DNA from: Shewanella maritima
GTDB lineage: Bacteria > Pseudomonadota > Gammaproteobacteria > Enterobacterales > Shewanellaceae
Assembly (NCBI RefSeq): GCF_004295345.1
Contig: NZ_CP036200.1
Coordinates: 3,597,501-3,661,500, forward strand
Length of the DNA: 64,000 nucleotides
Direction of reading: 5' to 3'
Under the pieces are notes generated by a model. The model ran no database searches. It was not told the origin of the DNA and worked only from the letters and a program-made list of their open reading frames with translations. Below, one piece after another: positions 9,834 to 20,542 of the stretch; the stretch's first letter is position 1; each line of letters starts with the position of its first letter. The translations under genes were made by a program, and so were the position numbers.

Positions 9834-9955
9834 CTAGGAACGTCCTGTATAAATTGTGAATCTAGATTCATCATAAGCGATAGTGCTGATTAAAATCTAG
9901 CCTTTGTAATGCGCGGATTTAAGGCCAGCTAGATATATGTTAAAGGGCTGACAAT

Positions 9956-9991
9956 AAAAAGTGCGCAGCTGATAAAAGCCGCGCACTTTTT
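9956..9991 (-). terminator. terminator of gltBD (possibly bidirectional)
   Basis: Perfect 11-bp inverted repeat AAAAAGTGCGC (9956-9966) and GCGCACTTTTT (9981-9991) around a 14-base loop. It ends in a T run on both strands and lies about 75 bases beyond the gltD stop. Confidence 0.85.
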
Positions 9992-9999
9992 AGTTTAAC

Positions 10000-10045
10000 C
10001 GTTTTAGCTATTTGAGCCGTTTTAGCTATTTGAGCCGTTTTAGCT
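10000..10045. repeat. 18-bp tandem repeat, 2.6 copies
   Basis: The unit CGTTTTAGCTATTTGAGC occurs at 10000-10017 and 10018-10035 and is followed by a partial copy CGTTTTAGCT at 10036-10045. It lies between the gltD stop and its terminator, so it falls in the 3' untranslated part of the gltBD message. Confidence 0.85.
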
Positions 10046-10064
10046 CTGTAGCTAGGTTAGGTGA

Positions 10065-11480
<1,416 letters not shown>

Positions 11481-14400
11481 TTACCCCGCCTTTACCGCTA
11501 ACTCTGGACTTTTCTGCTCGATTTTTAATAAATCGCCCACTGCAATGTTCTTAGGTTTAACCAGAACAAAGCAGTCAATCCAGTTGTCAAAGTCGCTTAA
11601 AATCATATTGGCGTGTTCGCTGCCAGTTTCTTGCACATGGGCTTGGATCAGCTCTTTTAAGTGTGCCTGCTGAATGCTTGATTCAATCTTATGGGTGTCG
11701 ACCATTTCGGTATTCACCCGGCGGTGGAAGCGGCGATGTTGGTCAAACACGTAAGCAAAGCCACCTGTCATACCCGCACCAAAGTTAACCCCGGTTTTAC
11801 CCAGCACAACCACGATGCCACCAGTCATGTATTCACAACCGTTGTCACCTAGGCCTTCGACTACCGCAATAGCGCCTGAGTTACGCACAGCAAAACGCTC
11901 ACCGGCTTTACCTGCAGCGTATACGCGGCCGCCAGTGGCACCGTAAAGGCAGGTGTTACCCATAATCGCGCTGCGCTCTGACTGGAACGGGCTGCCCACA
12001 GGTGGGTGAATGACAATCTTGCCGCCACTCATACCTTTGCCCACATAATCGTTGGCATCGCCGCATAGTTTTAACTCAAGGCCTGGGCTATTCCACACGC
12101 CAAAGCTTTGACCTGCACTGCCGTTAAAGCCAAGCGAGATAGTCTCTTTGGCGCCGTTTACGCCAACCTTTGTAGCGATAAAGCCAGAAAGACTCGCGCC
12201 CACTGAGCGGTCGGTATTGTTAATTGCGTACTGATTTGCGTAAGGCTCAGCATTCAATACTGCGGCTTCACAATCGGTCACTAAGGTTTGGTTTAGCGCA
12301 CCAGGATCAGACGGTGGATTAGTCTCTTTCCAAGTAATATCAGTGCCTTGTGGTACTTGTGGCTGGTACAGAATTGGTGCTAGGTCTAAACCTTGTTGTT
12401 TTTCGGTTTGACCATCTAAAGCTTGCAGCCAATCGCTGCGGCCAACCAGCTTATCAAACTCACTTACGCCTAGTTTCGCCATCCACTGACGCACTTCTTT
12501 GGCAACGAATTCAAAGTAGGTGACTACTTTGTCTGGTAAGCCGTGGTAGTGATTGTCGCGAAGATTTTGATCTTGCGTCGCCACACCAGTCGCACAGTTA
12601 TTCAGGTGACAAATACGCAGGTATTTACAACCTAATGCAATCATAGGCACAGTGCCAAAACCAAAGCTTTCTGCGCCTAGTAGCGCGGCTTTAATGACGT
12701 CAGTACCTGTCTTTAGGCCGCCATCAACTTGCAAACGAATTTTATGGCGCAGGCCGTTTTCAACTAACGCCTGATGCACTTCGGCAAGGCCAAGCTCCCA
12801 TGGTGAGCCGGCATATTTAACTGAGGTGATTGGGCTTGCGCCTGTACCACCATCATAGCCAGAGACAGTGATCATATCGGCATAGGCTTTTGCCACACCT
12901 GTAGCAATGGTGCCGATGCCAGGCTCAGATACCAGTTTCACTGATACCAGCGCTGTTGGGTTAATTTGTTTTAAATCGAAAATTAGCTGAGCTAAATCTT
13001 CAATCGAGTAAATATCATGGTGCGGCGGCGGTGAAATCAAGGTCACGCCCGGACGCGAGTGACGCAGACCGGCAATTTCCACACTTACCTTATGACCCGG
13101 CAGCTGACCGCCTTCACCCGGTTTTGCGCCTTGGGCAACTTTAATTTGTAGCACTTCAGCGTTAACCAGATAATGCGCCGTTACACCAAAGCGACCTGAT
13201 GCGATTTGCTTAATCGCGGAGTTTCGCTCTGAGTAAAAGCGACTTGGATCTTCACCGCCTTCACCTGAATTTGAGCGCCCACCTAAACGATTCATGGCTA
13301 CTGCTAAAGCTTCATGGGCTTCTGGGCTAAGTGCACCAATACTCATGGCGGCGCTGTCAAAGCGGCCATATAAGTTGCTGGCATCTTCTACCTGAGCTTC
13401 ATCAATGCTGCTTTGATTGCCGTTAATACCGATAAGGTCGCGTAAGGTGGCAACTGGGCGGTCATCAACTAACTCGGCAAACTTTTGATATTTAGCAAAG
13501 TCGCGAGTATTGAGTGAAGCTTGCAGTGTATTAACGACATCTGGGTTGAAACAGTGGTATTCACCGCCTTCAACGTATTTCAGTAAACCACCTTGAGGCA
13601 GGGGTACATGCTTGCGATAGGCGCTCTTGTGTAGCACTTTTTGGTCGCTAGCAATGTGCTCAAAGCTCACGCCTTCAATACGACTCACAACACCTTTAAA
13701 ACATAGTTCAACCACCTCTTTTGACAGACCCACAGCTTCAAACTGCTGCGAGCAGCGGTAAGAGCCAACGGTACTAATGCCCATTTTCGACATGATTTTG
13801 CGTAGGCCTTTTTCAGTGCCTGAGCGGAAGTTAAGCATTAGTGCTGCTGTGTCGTCTACCTGGTTAAGCTTAGCCATTGCCGAGATTGACTCGTAGACCA
13901 GATATGGGTAAATCGCAGTTGCGCCAAAGCCAAGCAGCACGGCAAAGTGATGCGGGTCGCGCGCAGATGCGGTTTCAACAATGATGTTAGTATCGCAGCG
14001 CAGGCTTTTATCGACTAGACGAGTTTGCACCGCACCTACGGCCATCGCCGCAGGAATAACTTGTACATTTTTACCGACGGCGCGATCAGATAGCACCAAC
14101 AAGGTTGTGCCACTGCGAGCTAATCGCTCAGATTCGTCAGTAATACGCTCGATAGCTTGCTCCAAGCTTTCGCTGGCATCGTAATTTAAGTCGACCGTAT
14201 TGGCGCGGTAGTAATTACTATCTAGCCCCAACAATTGATTAAAGTCGCTAAACAGTAAAATAGGTGAGTCAAACATCACCCTGTAGGCGTTACCTGTGGT
14301 TTCGCAGAACAGGTTTTGCTCACGGCCGACACAGGTTGCCAGACTCATTACGTGCTTTTCACGTAACGGGTCAATCGGAGGGTTAGTCACCTGAGCGAAC

Positions 14401-15929
14401 TTTTGACGGAAGTAGTCATAAAGCGAGCGTGACTTTTTCGACAGCACTGCCATCGGCGTGTCATCACCCATAGAGCCAGTGGCTTCTTCGCCTTTGTTTG
14501 CCAATACCCAAATGACTTGTTCAAGTTCTTCGCGGCTATAACCAAATTGTTTTTGGTATTGCAGTAGGGTGTCTTTGTCAAACACGCTCGCACCCAGCTT
14601 TGCTTGATCAACTTTGTCAGCAGGAATGAGGGTTTGGCTATTCTTCGCCATCCACTCTTTGTATGGATGACGGCGTTTTAAGTCATTATCGATTTCAAAT
14701 GATTGATAAAGCTTGCCATTAAGGGTATCGAGAACCAATAGCTCACCAGGGCCAACTCGGCCTTTCTCAACAACTTCATCTGCCGCGTAGTCCCAAATCC
14801 CCACTTCTGAGGCTAGGGTGATAATTCTGTCTTTGGTGATCACATAGCGAGACGGACGCAAACCATTGCGGTCAACCGCACAAGCAGCATGACGGCCATT
14901 GGTCATTACAATACCCGCAGGGCCATCCCAAGGCTCCATGTGCATAGAGTTGAAGTCGTAAAACGCTTTTAGCTCGTCATCCATTTCTGGATTTGACTGC
15001 CACGCTGGTGGAATAAGCAAACGCATGGCGCGGTATAGATCCATACCGCCCGATAGCAGCATTTCTAGCATGTTATCGAGCGACGATGAGTCTGAGCCGG
15101 TTTCGTTCACAAACGGCGCTGCTTGCTGTAAATCAGGTAGTAGCGGCGAGCTAAACTTATAAGCCCTCGCTCGTGCCCATTGGCGGTTACCGGTAATGGT
15201 ATTAATTTCACCATTGTGGGCAAGGTATCTAAATGGCTGTGCAAGCGGCCACTTAGGTGAAGTGTTAGTAGAGAAGCGCTGATGGAATAAACAAATCGCA
15301 CTTTTTAGGCGCAGGTCAGCAAGGTCTTGATAGAAATGCGGTAGGTCCGCAGGCATTAATAGACCTTTGTAAACGATAACCTGACCAGACAGGCTGGCGA
15401 CATAGCAGTCTTGCTCTGACTGAATTTGTTGTTCAAGGCGACGGCGCGCCATATATAAGCGGCGCTCAAGATCTTTTTCACGCCAGCCAACAGGTGCATT
15501 AATTAATACTTGATAGATTTGCGGCAGACTTTCGCGACCAATCTCACCTAGTACCTCTTTGTTAACAGGCACTTTACGCCAGCCTGCAACACCTAAGGTT
15601 TCTCGTTGTAGTTCTTTTTCTAGAATAAATTTGGCTTCGTCAGCTTTTTGCTGATCTTGGCTTAAAAACAACATTCCCACCGCAAAGTTACGGCTAAGGT
15701 GCCAATCGTTTTCTGCTGCAACAGCTTTGAAAAACTCTCTAGGCATTTGCATTAGCAAACCACAGCCATCACCTGTACGTCCGTCGGCGGCAATACCACC
15801 ACGGTGTTTCATGCGATCAAGACCATGAATCGCAGTACGTACAATTCGGTGACTGGCTTCACCATCCATTTGTGCAATCAGACCAAACCCACAATTGTCT
15901 CTTTCGAAACTGGGATGATATAGGCTCAT
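11481..15929 (-). CDS. gltB: glutamate synthase (NADPH) large subunit
   Basis: Alpha subunit of GOGAT: makes two glutamates from glutamine and 2-oxoglutarate. 1482 residues, the family length. The N-terminal class II amidotransferase starts MSLYHPSFERDNCGFG with the catalytic Cys13. The FMN/2-oxoglutarate barrel holds GYDGGTGASPITSVKYAGSP and the Fe-S cysteines in CKYLRICHLNNCATG. The C-terminal GXGXG beta-helix has GGKIVIHPP and GGIVVVLGKTGVNFGAGMTGG. I set the start at ATG 15929 because GGGGG lies five bases before it and the N-terminus then aligns with the family; the open frame to 16037 is untranslated leader. Divergent from yhcC. Confidence 0.97.
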   Translation of the reverse strand: MSLYHPSFERDNCGFGLIAQMDGEASHRIVRTAIHGLDRMKHRGGIAADGRTGDGCGLLMQMPREFFKAVAAENDWHLSRNFAVGMLFLSQDQQKADEAKFILEKELQRETLGVAGWRKVPVNKEVLGEIGRESLPQIYQVLINAPVGWREKDLERRLYMARRRLEQQIQSEQDCYVASLSGQVIVYKGLLMPADLPHFYQDLADLRLKSAICLFHQRFSTNTSPKWPLAQPFRYLAHNGEINTITGNRQWARARAYKFSSPLLPDLQQAAPFVNETGSDSSSLDNMLEMLLSGGMDLYRAMRLLIPPAWQSNPEMDDELKAFYDFNSMHMEPWDGPAGIVMTNGRHAACAVDRNGLRPSRYVITKDRIITLASEVGIWDYAADEVVEKGRVGPGELLVLDTLNGKLYQSFEIDNDLKRRHPYKEWMAKNSQTLIPADKVDQAKLGASVFDKDTLLQYQKQFGYSREELEQVIWVLANKGEEATGSMGDDTPMAVLSKKSRSLYDYFRQKFAQVTNPPIDPLREKHVMSLATCVGREQNLFCETTGNAYRVMFDSPILLFSDFNQLLGLDSNYYRANTVDLNYDASESLEQAIERITDESERLARSGTTLLVLSDRAVGKNVQVIPAAMAVGAVQTRLVDKSLRCDTNIIVETASARDPHHFAVLLGFGATAIYPYLVYESISAMAKLNQVDDTAALMLNFRSGTEKGLRKIMSKMGISTVGSYRCSQQFEAVGLSKEVVELCFKGVVSRIEGVSFEHIASDQKVLHKSAYRKHVPLPQGGLLKYVEGGEYHCFNPDVVNTLQASLNTRDFAKYQKFAELVDDRPVATLRDLIGINGNQSSIDEAQVEDASNLYGRFDSAAMSIGALSPEAHEALAVAMNRLGGRSNSGEGGEDPSRFYSERNSAIKQIASGRFGVTAHYLVNAEVLQIKVAQGAKPGEGGQLPGHKVSVEIAGLRHSRPGVTLISPPPHHDIYSIEDLAQLIFDLKQINPTALVSVKLVSEPGIGTIATGVAKAYADMITVSGYDGGTGASPITSVKYAGSPWELGLAEVHQALVENGLRHKIRLQVDGGLKTGTDVIKAALLGAESFGFGTVPMIALGCKYLRICHLNNCATGVATQDQNLRDNHYHGLPDKVVTYFEFVAKEVRQWMAKLGVSEFDKLVGRSDWLQALDGQTEKQQGLDLAPILYQPQVPQGTDITWKETNPPSDPGALNQTLVTDCEAAVLNAEPYANQYAINNTDRSVGASLSGFIATKVGVNGAKETISLGFNGSAGQSFGVWNSPGLELKLCGDANDYVGKGMSGGKIVIHPPVGSPFQSERSAIMGNTCLYGATGGRVYAAGKAGERFAVRNSGAIAVVEGLGDNGCEYMTGGIVVVLGKTGVNFGAGMTGGFAYVFDQHRRFHRRVNTEMVDTHKIESSIQQAHLKELIQAHVQETGSEHANMILSDFDNWIDCFVLVKPKNIAVGDLLKIEQKSPELAVKAG

Positions 15930-16444
15930 ACAACCCCCTAAAGCTATATAGATACACGACATCGGGGTTAAAATTAGAATATTCCATATATATGCACCCG
16001 AACCATCCAAATTAAACCGAGAATGAATAAAGGTCAAACCAAAAAAACTGCAGTTTATGAAAGTTAATTACTGATTTTTTGAAAATATCGGTCAAGTTTA
16101 CGTTGACGTAAAGAGTTGGTCTGTTGGTTTATGTTGTTGATATATAGTGTTTTGGTTTGGTTTTTGTCGATTGTGTGACCTAGTTTGAAATTTTCATATG
16201 TATTGTTTTTGATATAGAAATATTGAATTTTATTTCAAGTACAGTTTTGTGGGATTAATTGGGTTTATTTGTATAATTATTCACTTTGATTGAGTTTGTA
16301 GGACAGTTTTGTTTAAAACATTGACAGTTAATTAGCTAGATTGCCTGCGATATGGGCAAAAAAAGCATGTTTTTTGATTTAGCGCCAAGTTTCCTGTTTA
16401 AGTTTTCCCTAAAATTGCGCCTTTTTTAATGAAAGGCAGTAGCA
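15930..16444. promoter_or_regulatory. gltB–yhcC divergent intergenic region
   Basis: 515 bases of AT-rich DNA between divergent gltB and yhcC, with no credible gene. It must hold both promoters. The visible structure is a palindrome TTTACG-TTGA-CGTAAA at 16097-16112 and a CRP-like half-site TGTGACCTAG near 16175-16186. I could not assign a specific regulator such as Lrp by eye. Confidence 0.5.
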
Positions 16445-17371
16445 ATGGGCTTAGATGATTACGTCAACACGTTTGGGGCAGAGTGCAAACGCCGTTATGG
16501 TGGACGCATTAAAAAGCTCACTATTGACGCTGCATTTACTTGCCCCAATCGCGACGGCACTTTAGGTAAAGGTGGCTGCACTTTTTGCAATGTTTCTTCG
16601 TTCAACGAGCAACAAGGCAAAGGCCAAAGCATTGAGGTGCAATTGCACCAAGGTAAGCAGAACCTGTTGCCCAGTGCACGTCAGTCAAAATCTAAGTATA
16701 TTGCTTATTTTCAGGCTTACACCAGCACTTATGATGAGTATGAAGTACTCAAAAATAAGTATGATCAGGCGCTTGCTGATGAGAACGTCGTTGGCTTGCA
16801 CATAGGTACGCGCCCAGACTGTGTGCCAGATGAAGTGTTAGACCTGTTGGTTGAGTATCAACACCGTGGTATCTATGTGTGGCTGGAACTTGGACTACAA
16901 ACTGCCAATGAGCAAACGTTGAAGCGCATTAATCGTGGTCATAGTATTGCACAGTATCAAGATACAGTTGAACGAGCTCATCAACGAGGGCTAAAAGTTT
17001 GTACTCATTTGATCTTGGGGCTACCCGGTGAATCTGAAGCAGATTATATGAATAGTCTTAACTATGTGCTCAAGGTCGGCGTTGAAGGACTGAAGGTACA
17101 CCCGCTACATATAGTCGAAGGTAGTACTATGGCCAAACAATGGCGCTATGGTTCACTCGATACTATCTCAAAACAAGATTATGCAACAAACGTTGCTAAA
17201 CTTATTCGTCATACTCCAAGCGATGTGATTTTTCACCGAGTCACTGCTTATGCTAAAAAGCCAATGTTGTTGGCGCCAGATTGGTGTGCGTTTAGGTGGG
17301 AGGGCTTAGTTGCCATTGTCGATCAACTACGCGAATTTGGTGGTCAAGGCAGTGCCTTATTTGAACGTTAA
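16445..17371 (+). CDS. yhcC: radical SAM protein YhcC (TIGR01212 family)
   Basis: 308-residue radical SAM protein. The cluster cysteines are in TCPNRDGTLGKGGCTFCN (C-x11-C-x2-C), near residue 30. Typical family blocks follow: YFQAYTSTYDEYEVLKNKYDQAL, GLHIGTRPDC, WLELGLQTANEQTLKRINRGH, THLILGLPGESEADY and KVHPLHIVEGSTMA. The substrate of this family is not firmly established. Position beside gltBD is conserved with enterobacteria, where yhcC lies between gltBD and arcB. ATG with AAAGG upstream. Confidence 0.92.
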   Translation: MGLDDYVNTFGAECKRRYGGRIKKLTIDAAFTCPNRDGTLGKGGCTFCNVSSFNEQQGKGQSIEVQLHQGKQNLLPSARQSKSKYIAYFQAYTSTYDEYEVLKNKYDQALADENVVGLHIGTRPDCVPDEVLDLLVEYQHRGIYVWLELGLQTANEQTLKRINRGHSIAQYQDTVERAHQRGLKVCTHLILGLPGESEADYMNSLNYVLKVGVEGLKVHPLHIVEGSTMAKQWRYGSLDTISKQDYATNVAKLIRHTPSDVIFHRVTAYAKKPMLLAPDWCAFRWEGLVAIVDQLREFGGQGSALFER

Positions 17372-17596
17372 AACTACCAACAAATAGTTATGGTTAAATG
17401 TTACTAAATGTGCAAAAGTCGACTAAATCGTATCTTTTTTGAGCGGTGGTAATATTAATCTTGCTAAAATGTTAAAGTTTTGTGCGGGTATTGGCTAATA
17501 TCTCTGCCTAGCGGTCGCTATTCTTGCATGGGCGCTTTTACTGAGTATGATATTCCTAACTTCAATGTCTTACACTTGTAATTAGAGGTGCCCTTA

Positions 17597-17962
17597 ATGG
17601 CCACGACAGAACTAGAGACAGTATTAGATCTCAACACACTTGAGCAATATATCAGCGCAATTGGTGCAGCAACATTACTTAAAAGTGTAGTGTTATTTGA
17701 GCAACTTATGCCTGAGTATGTTGGTAGCTTAGTTAAAGCTAGCGAAGCTAGTGACAAAGATACTCTTTGTGCAGAAGCTCACAAGTTCAAAGGTGCCGCT
17801 GGTTCAGTTGGTCTTAAGCGTATTCAACAGCTTGCACAAAAGCTGCAGCATGGTGAAGAAGCGAGCTGGGAAACAGAAAACCAAGCTTGGCTAGCTGAGG
17901 TTGTAGAGCATGCAGAAGCAGATTTACAACAACTAAAGTTATTCTTAGAAGCTAAGTCATAA
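17597..17962 (+). CDS. hptA: histidine phosphotransfer protein HptA (Arc system)
   Basis: 121-residue all-helical Hpt domain. The phospho-accepting His62 is in AEAHKFKGAAGSVGLKRI. No kinase or receiver domain is attached. It occupies the place arcB has in enterobacteria (gltBD–yhcC–arcB). In Shewanella the Arc phosphorelay uses a stand-alone Hpt that passes phosphate between a sensor kinase (ArcS) and the response regulator ArcA, and this gene matches it by position and domain. ATG 17597 is preferred to the in-frame GTG at 17588 because GAGG at 17585-17588 lies eight bases before it. Terminator at 18005-18041. Confidence 0.88.
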   Translation: MATTELETVLDLNTLEQYISAIGAATLLKSVVLFEQLMPEYVGSLVKASEASDKDTLCAEAHKFKGAAGSVGLKRIQQLAQKLQHGEEASWETENQAWLAEVVEHAEADLQQLKLFLEAKS

Positions 17963-18004
17963 TCACGATCGAAAGAAAGTTTAGACTGTAAAAAGTTTCT
18001 AGCT

Positions 18005-18041
18005 AAAACGCACAAGCGATTGATTCGTCTTGTGCGTTTTT
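18005..18041 (+). terminator. terminator of hptA
   Basis: Perfect 12-bp stem AAAACGCACAAG (18005-18016) with CTTGTGCGTTTT (18029-18040), then T-rich DNA. The rest of the 310-base gap to oxyR holds no other structure I can identify. Confidence 0.9.
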
Positions 18042-18273
18042 GTTTTATCGGCTTGTGACTTCCAGTCGATTCACTGCTGTTCATTCCCTCTCTCGAGTAG
18101 CTTAAGTCCCCTATCTAGCTATTGCGTCAATAACCAACACACATATCTAGATTCTACGTGTACTATGCTCTGCGATATTTGTTTATCCCGGTCACAATAA
18201 CAGCATCTTAACTTGTGAAAACTGCGTTGATAATTCACTATCTTCATTAAATCTTAATTTAGCAATCGGTTTT

Positions 18274-19185
18274 ATGAAAAATCTACCTAGCTTAAAAAAC
18301 CTATTTTACTTGGTTAACTTGCATCAAGAGCAGAACTTTAACCGCGCGGCTAAGAAGTGTTTTGTTAGTCAATCAACGCTTTCTAGTGGTATTCAAAACC
18401 TCGAGGAGCAGCTTGGACATCAGTTAATTGAGCGCGACCATAAGTCATTTATGTTCACTGCAACGGGTGAAGAAGTGGTTGAGCGAGCGCGTAATATTCT
18501 GACCAATGTTGATGATCTGGTTGAGCTAGTGAAGAATCAGGGTGAGCCGATGACTGGTGAAATTCGCTTAGGTTGTATCCCGACTATTGCACCATTCTTA
18601 CTAAGCCGAGTGGTTAAGATGTGTCATCAGGATTACCCTGAGTTGAGCTTGCTACTAAAAGAAGACACTACAGAACGATTGCTTGATGCGCTAGGTAAGG
18701 GTGAGCTCGATTTACTTATTTTGGCTTTGCCTGTGGACACTAGCGGCTTCCACAGTATGAAGGTGGGTATTGATCCTTTCAAAATGGTGATCCACCAAGA
18801 TTTGTCATTAGACATGGCACAGCCAATTAATTACCAAGAAATGCCTGATGAAAGTATTTTTCTGCTGCAGGCTGAGCACTGTATAACGGGCCACGCAATA
18901 ACTGCTTGCCAGCTAGGTAACAGCGCTAAGATTAATCCGTTTGCCGCCACGAGCCTGCATACCTTGGTACAAATGGTGAATAGCAAGTTAGGTACTACTT
19001 TTTTACCGCAAATGGCTATCGATGCAGGGATATTGCACGACACTGATTTGAATATCATGTTGCCGCCAGGTGAGTCTCCGTATCGTGATATTGGTTTGGT
19101 TTGGCGCCAAACTACCAGTCGCATTAAAACCTTTAGAACCTTAGGTCTAGCGATTAGAGAGAAGTTGTTGCAACAAGCTGAATAA
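18274..19185 (+). CDS. oxyR: hydrogen peroxide sensor-regulator OxyR (LysR family)
   Basis: LysR-type regulator of 303 residues. An N-terminal winged helix-turn-helix (LKNLFYLVNLHQEQNFNRAAKKCFVSQSTLSSGIQNLEEQLG) is followed by a periplasmic-binding-like sensor domain. The peroxide-reactive pair is visible as Cys203 and Cys212 in EHCITGHAITACQLG, with the same eight-residue spacing as Cys199/Cys208 of E. coli OxyR. That spacing separates it from the many other LysR proteins. It stands alone between hptA and a convergent cyaC, as in the Shewanella gene order. Confidence 0.93.
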   Translation: MKNLPSLKNLFYLVNLHQEQNFNRAAKKCFVSQSTLSSGIQNLEEQLGHQLIERDHKSFMFTATGEEVVERARNILTNVDDLVELVKNQGEPMTGEIRLGCIPTIAPFLLSRVVKMCHQDYPELSLLLKEDTTERLLDALGKGELDLLILALPVDTSGFHSMKVGIDPFKMVIHQDLSLDMAQPINYQEMPDESIFLLQAEHCITGHAITACQLGNSAKINPFAATSLHTLVQMVNSKLGTTFLPQMAIDAGILHDTDLNIMLPPGESPYRDIGLVWRQTTSRIKTFRTLGLAIREKLLQQAE

Positions 19186-19219
19186 ATATAGCAATTGAAC
19201 ACAAGTGGAATAGATACTT

Positions 19220-19252
19220 AAACGGCGTACATATGAATATGTGCGCCGTTTT
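19220..19252. terminator. bidirectional terminator between oxyR and cyaC
   Basis: Stem AAACGGCG/CGCCGTTT at 19220-19227 and 19244-19251, with an inner ACATAT/ATATGT stem. It is flanked by T runs on both strands and lies between two convergent genes. Confidence 0.85.
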
Positions 19253-19292
19253 GTTATGTAGGATATAGGTGTTTGGGACGATTTGTTTGGCG

Positions 19293-20375
19293 CTAATTAC
19301 TGGCAGAGCGTTTAGGGGCAACGCCAAAAACTTCAGTGGGGTGTTGTTTGCCCTTGAGGGTAACAAGACCTAAGTTATCCAGAACATACTGGCTGTCAGT
19401 CAAGTCTAGACGCTGTTGTAAGCTACCAGAAATAAGCATGCGCTGACCTAGCGGCGTACACTGGTCTTGCAGTCTTGCTAAGGTATTGAGTACATCGCTA
19501 AAGAAGCTAATCTCTTGTTTGTGTACACCAACTACGGCTGCTACGACCTGGCCACAATGTGCTGCGGCTTTAAACTTAGGCACAAATCCATATTGCTCTT
19601 CAAAGTAACTGCGTTGCCAGTTAAGTTGCTGACAAAACTCATAGTAAATGTTCATGCAGCGATCATTTTTCACGCCTTCTTTTAGCGGCCAATGAATTAG
19701 CACTGCATCACCCATATAACGGTAAATTTCAGCTTCGTTGTTAGTTACTGTGTCAGCAAGCATGCTAAAGCTATCTTGAATCAAGCGACTAAAGCGATAG
19801 TCACCGAGCTTTTCTGCATGGGCGGTAGAAGATGCCATGTCGATAAATAGAAACAGGCGTTGCTCGTACCTTGGTTGGTGATACTTGCCCATACCAATGT
19901 TAAGTAGCACTCGTGGGCCTACTAAAAGCCCCATTTGCTCAATAAAAGCCAGGCCAACACGTACCGCAACTAAATATAGAATGAGTGATTGAAACGCTGG
20001 AGTATATAGAATGTGCGCTGTGAGCATTTGCCTTAGCGTCACCATGTGGTTTTCAATAGCCCACATATTTAAGAATTGGGTGACATAAGCCAGCGTCATC
20101 GCCCCTAGCAACAGGAATAAACCTTTGAAAATTACCGAGAAGATATAGGGCAGGCGACTAATGGCACTGATGTCGGCAATGACATTCGACATCCAATGCA
20201 GGCTACCAAATACAAAGCCCATAAACACAGCAAGGGTGGCAAGATCTGCAGCGCCAATAGCCCATTGCGGCAGTTCAGGTGATTGGGCATAACGGAAAAA
20301 TACAAACGCAGCCATGGCGACAAACCATGCCAGTATGGCAAAGAGTAATTTTTTTGTTTGTCGACGTGCTCTCAC
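19293..20375 (-). CDS. cyaC: membrane-bound class III adenylate cyclase CyaC
   Basis: 360 residues. The N-terminal half has about five or six transmembrane helices. The C-terminal half is a class III nucleotide cyclase domain beginning LFLFIDMASSTAHAEKLGD, with the first metal-binding Asp, then EIYRYMGDAVLIHW and VPKFKAAAHCGQVVAAVVG. In Shewanella oneidensis the membrane cyclase beside oxyR (CyaC) makes cAMP for CRP control of anaerobic respiration; the identity here rests on domain architecture plus position. It starts with GTG at 20375; the ribosome-binding site is weak. A CRP-like sequence lies upstream at 20454-20469. Confidence 0.88.
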   Translation of the reverse strand: MRARRQTKKLLFAILAWFVAMAAFVFFRYAQSPELPQWAIGAADLATLAVFMGFVFGSLHWMSNVIADISAISRLPYIFSVIFKGLFLLLGAMTLAYVTQFLNMWAIENHMVTLRQMLTAHILYTPAFQSLILYLVAVRVGLAFIEQMGLLVGPRVLLNIGMGKYHQPRYEQRLFLFIDMASSTAHAEKLGDYRFSRLIQDSFSMLADTVTNNEAEIYRYMGDAVLIHWPLKEGVKNDRCMNIYYEFCQQLNWQRSYFEEQYGFVPKFKAAAHCGQVVAAVVGVHKQEISFFSDVLNTLARLQDQCTPLGQRMLISGSLQQRLDLTDSQYVLDNLGLVTLKGKQHPTEVFGVAPKRSASN

Positions 20376-20453
20376 TAGGGGTATTCGGTACTTTTGGCTG
20401 AAAAATCAAAGCCAGTAGTTTATAGAAAATCTGCACAGAGTGTTAGTAAATAT

Positions 20454-20469
20454 TGTGACCTAGATCAAT
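20454..20469 (-). promoter_or_regulatory. possible CRP/FNR-like site upstream of cyaC
   Basis: TGTGA-CCTAGA-TCAAT at 20454-20469 keeps the left half of the CRP consensus TGTGA-N6-TCACA exactly and part of the right half. It lies about 80 bases upstream of the cyaC start, in the gap to mutH. Autocontrol of a cyclase gene by cAMP-CRP is known in enterobacteria; here it is only inferred. Confidence 0.3.
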
Positions 20470-20542
20470 TCGGGTCGATAAATTCCAACCTATGTCGATA
20501 AAACCGTAGAATTATTTTCTTGCTCTGGTTCAGTCTAAGGAC

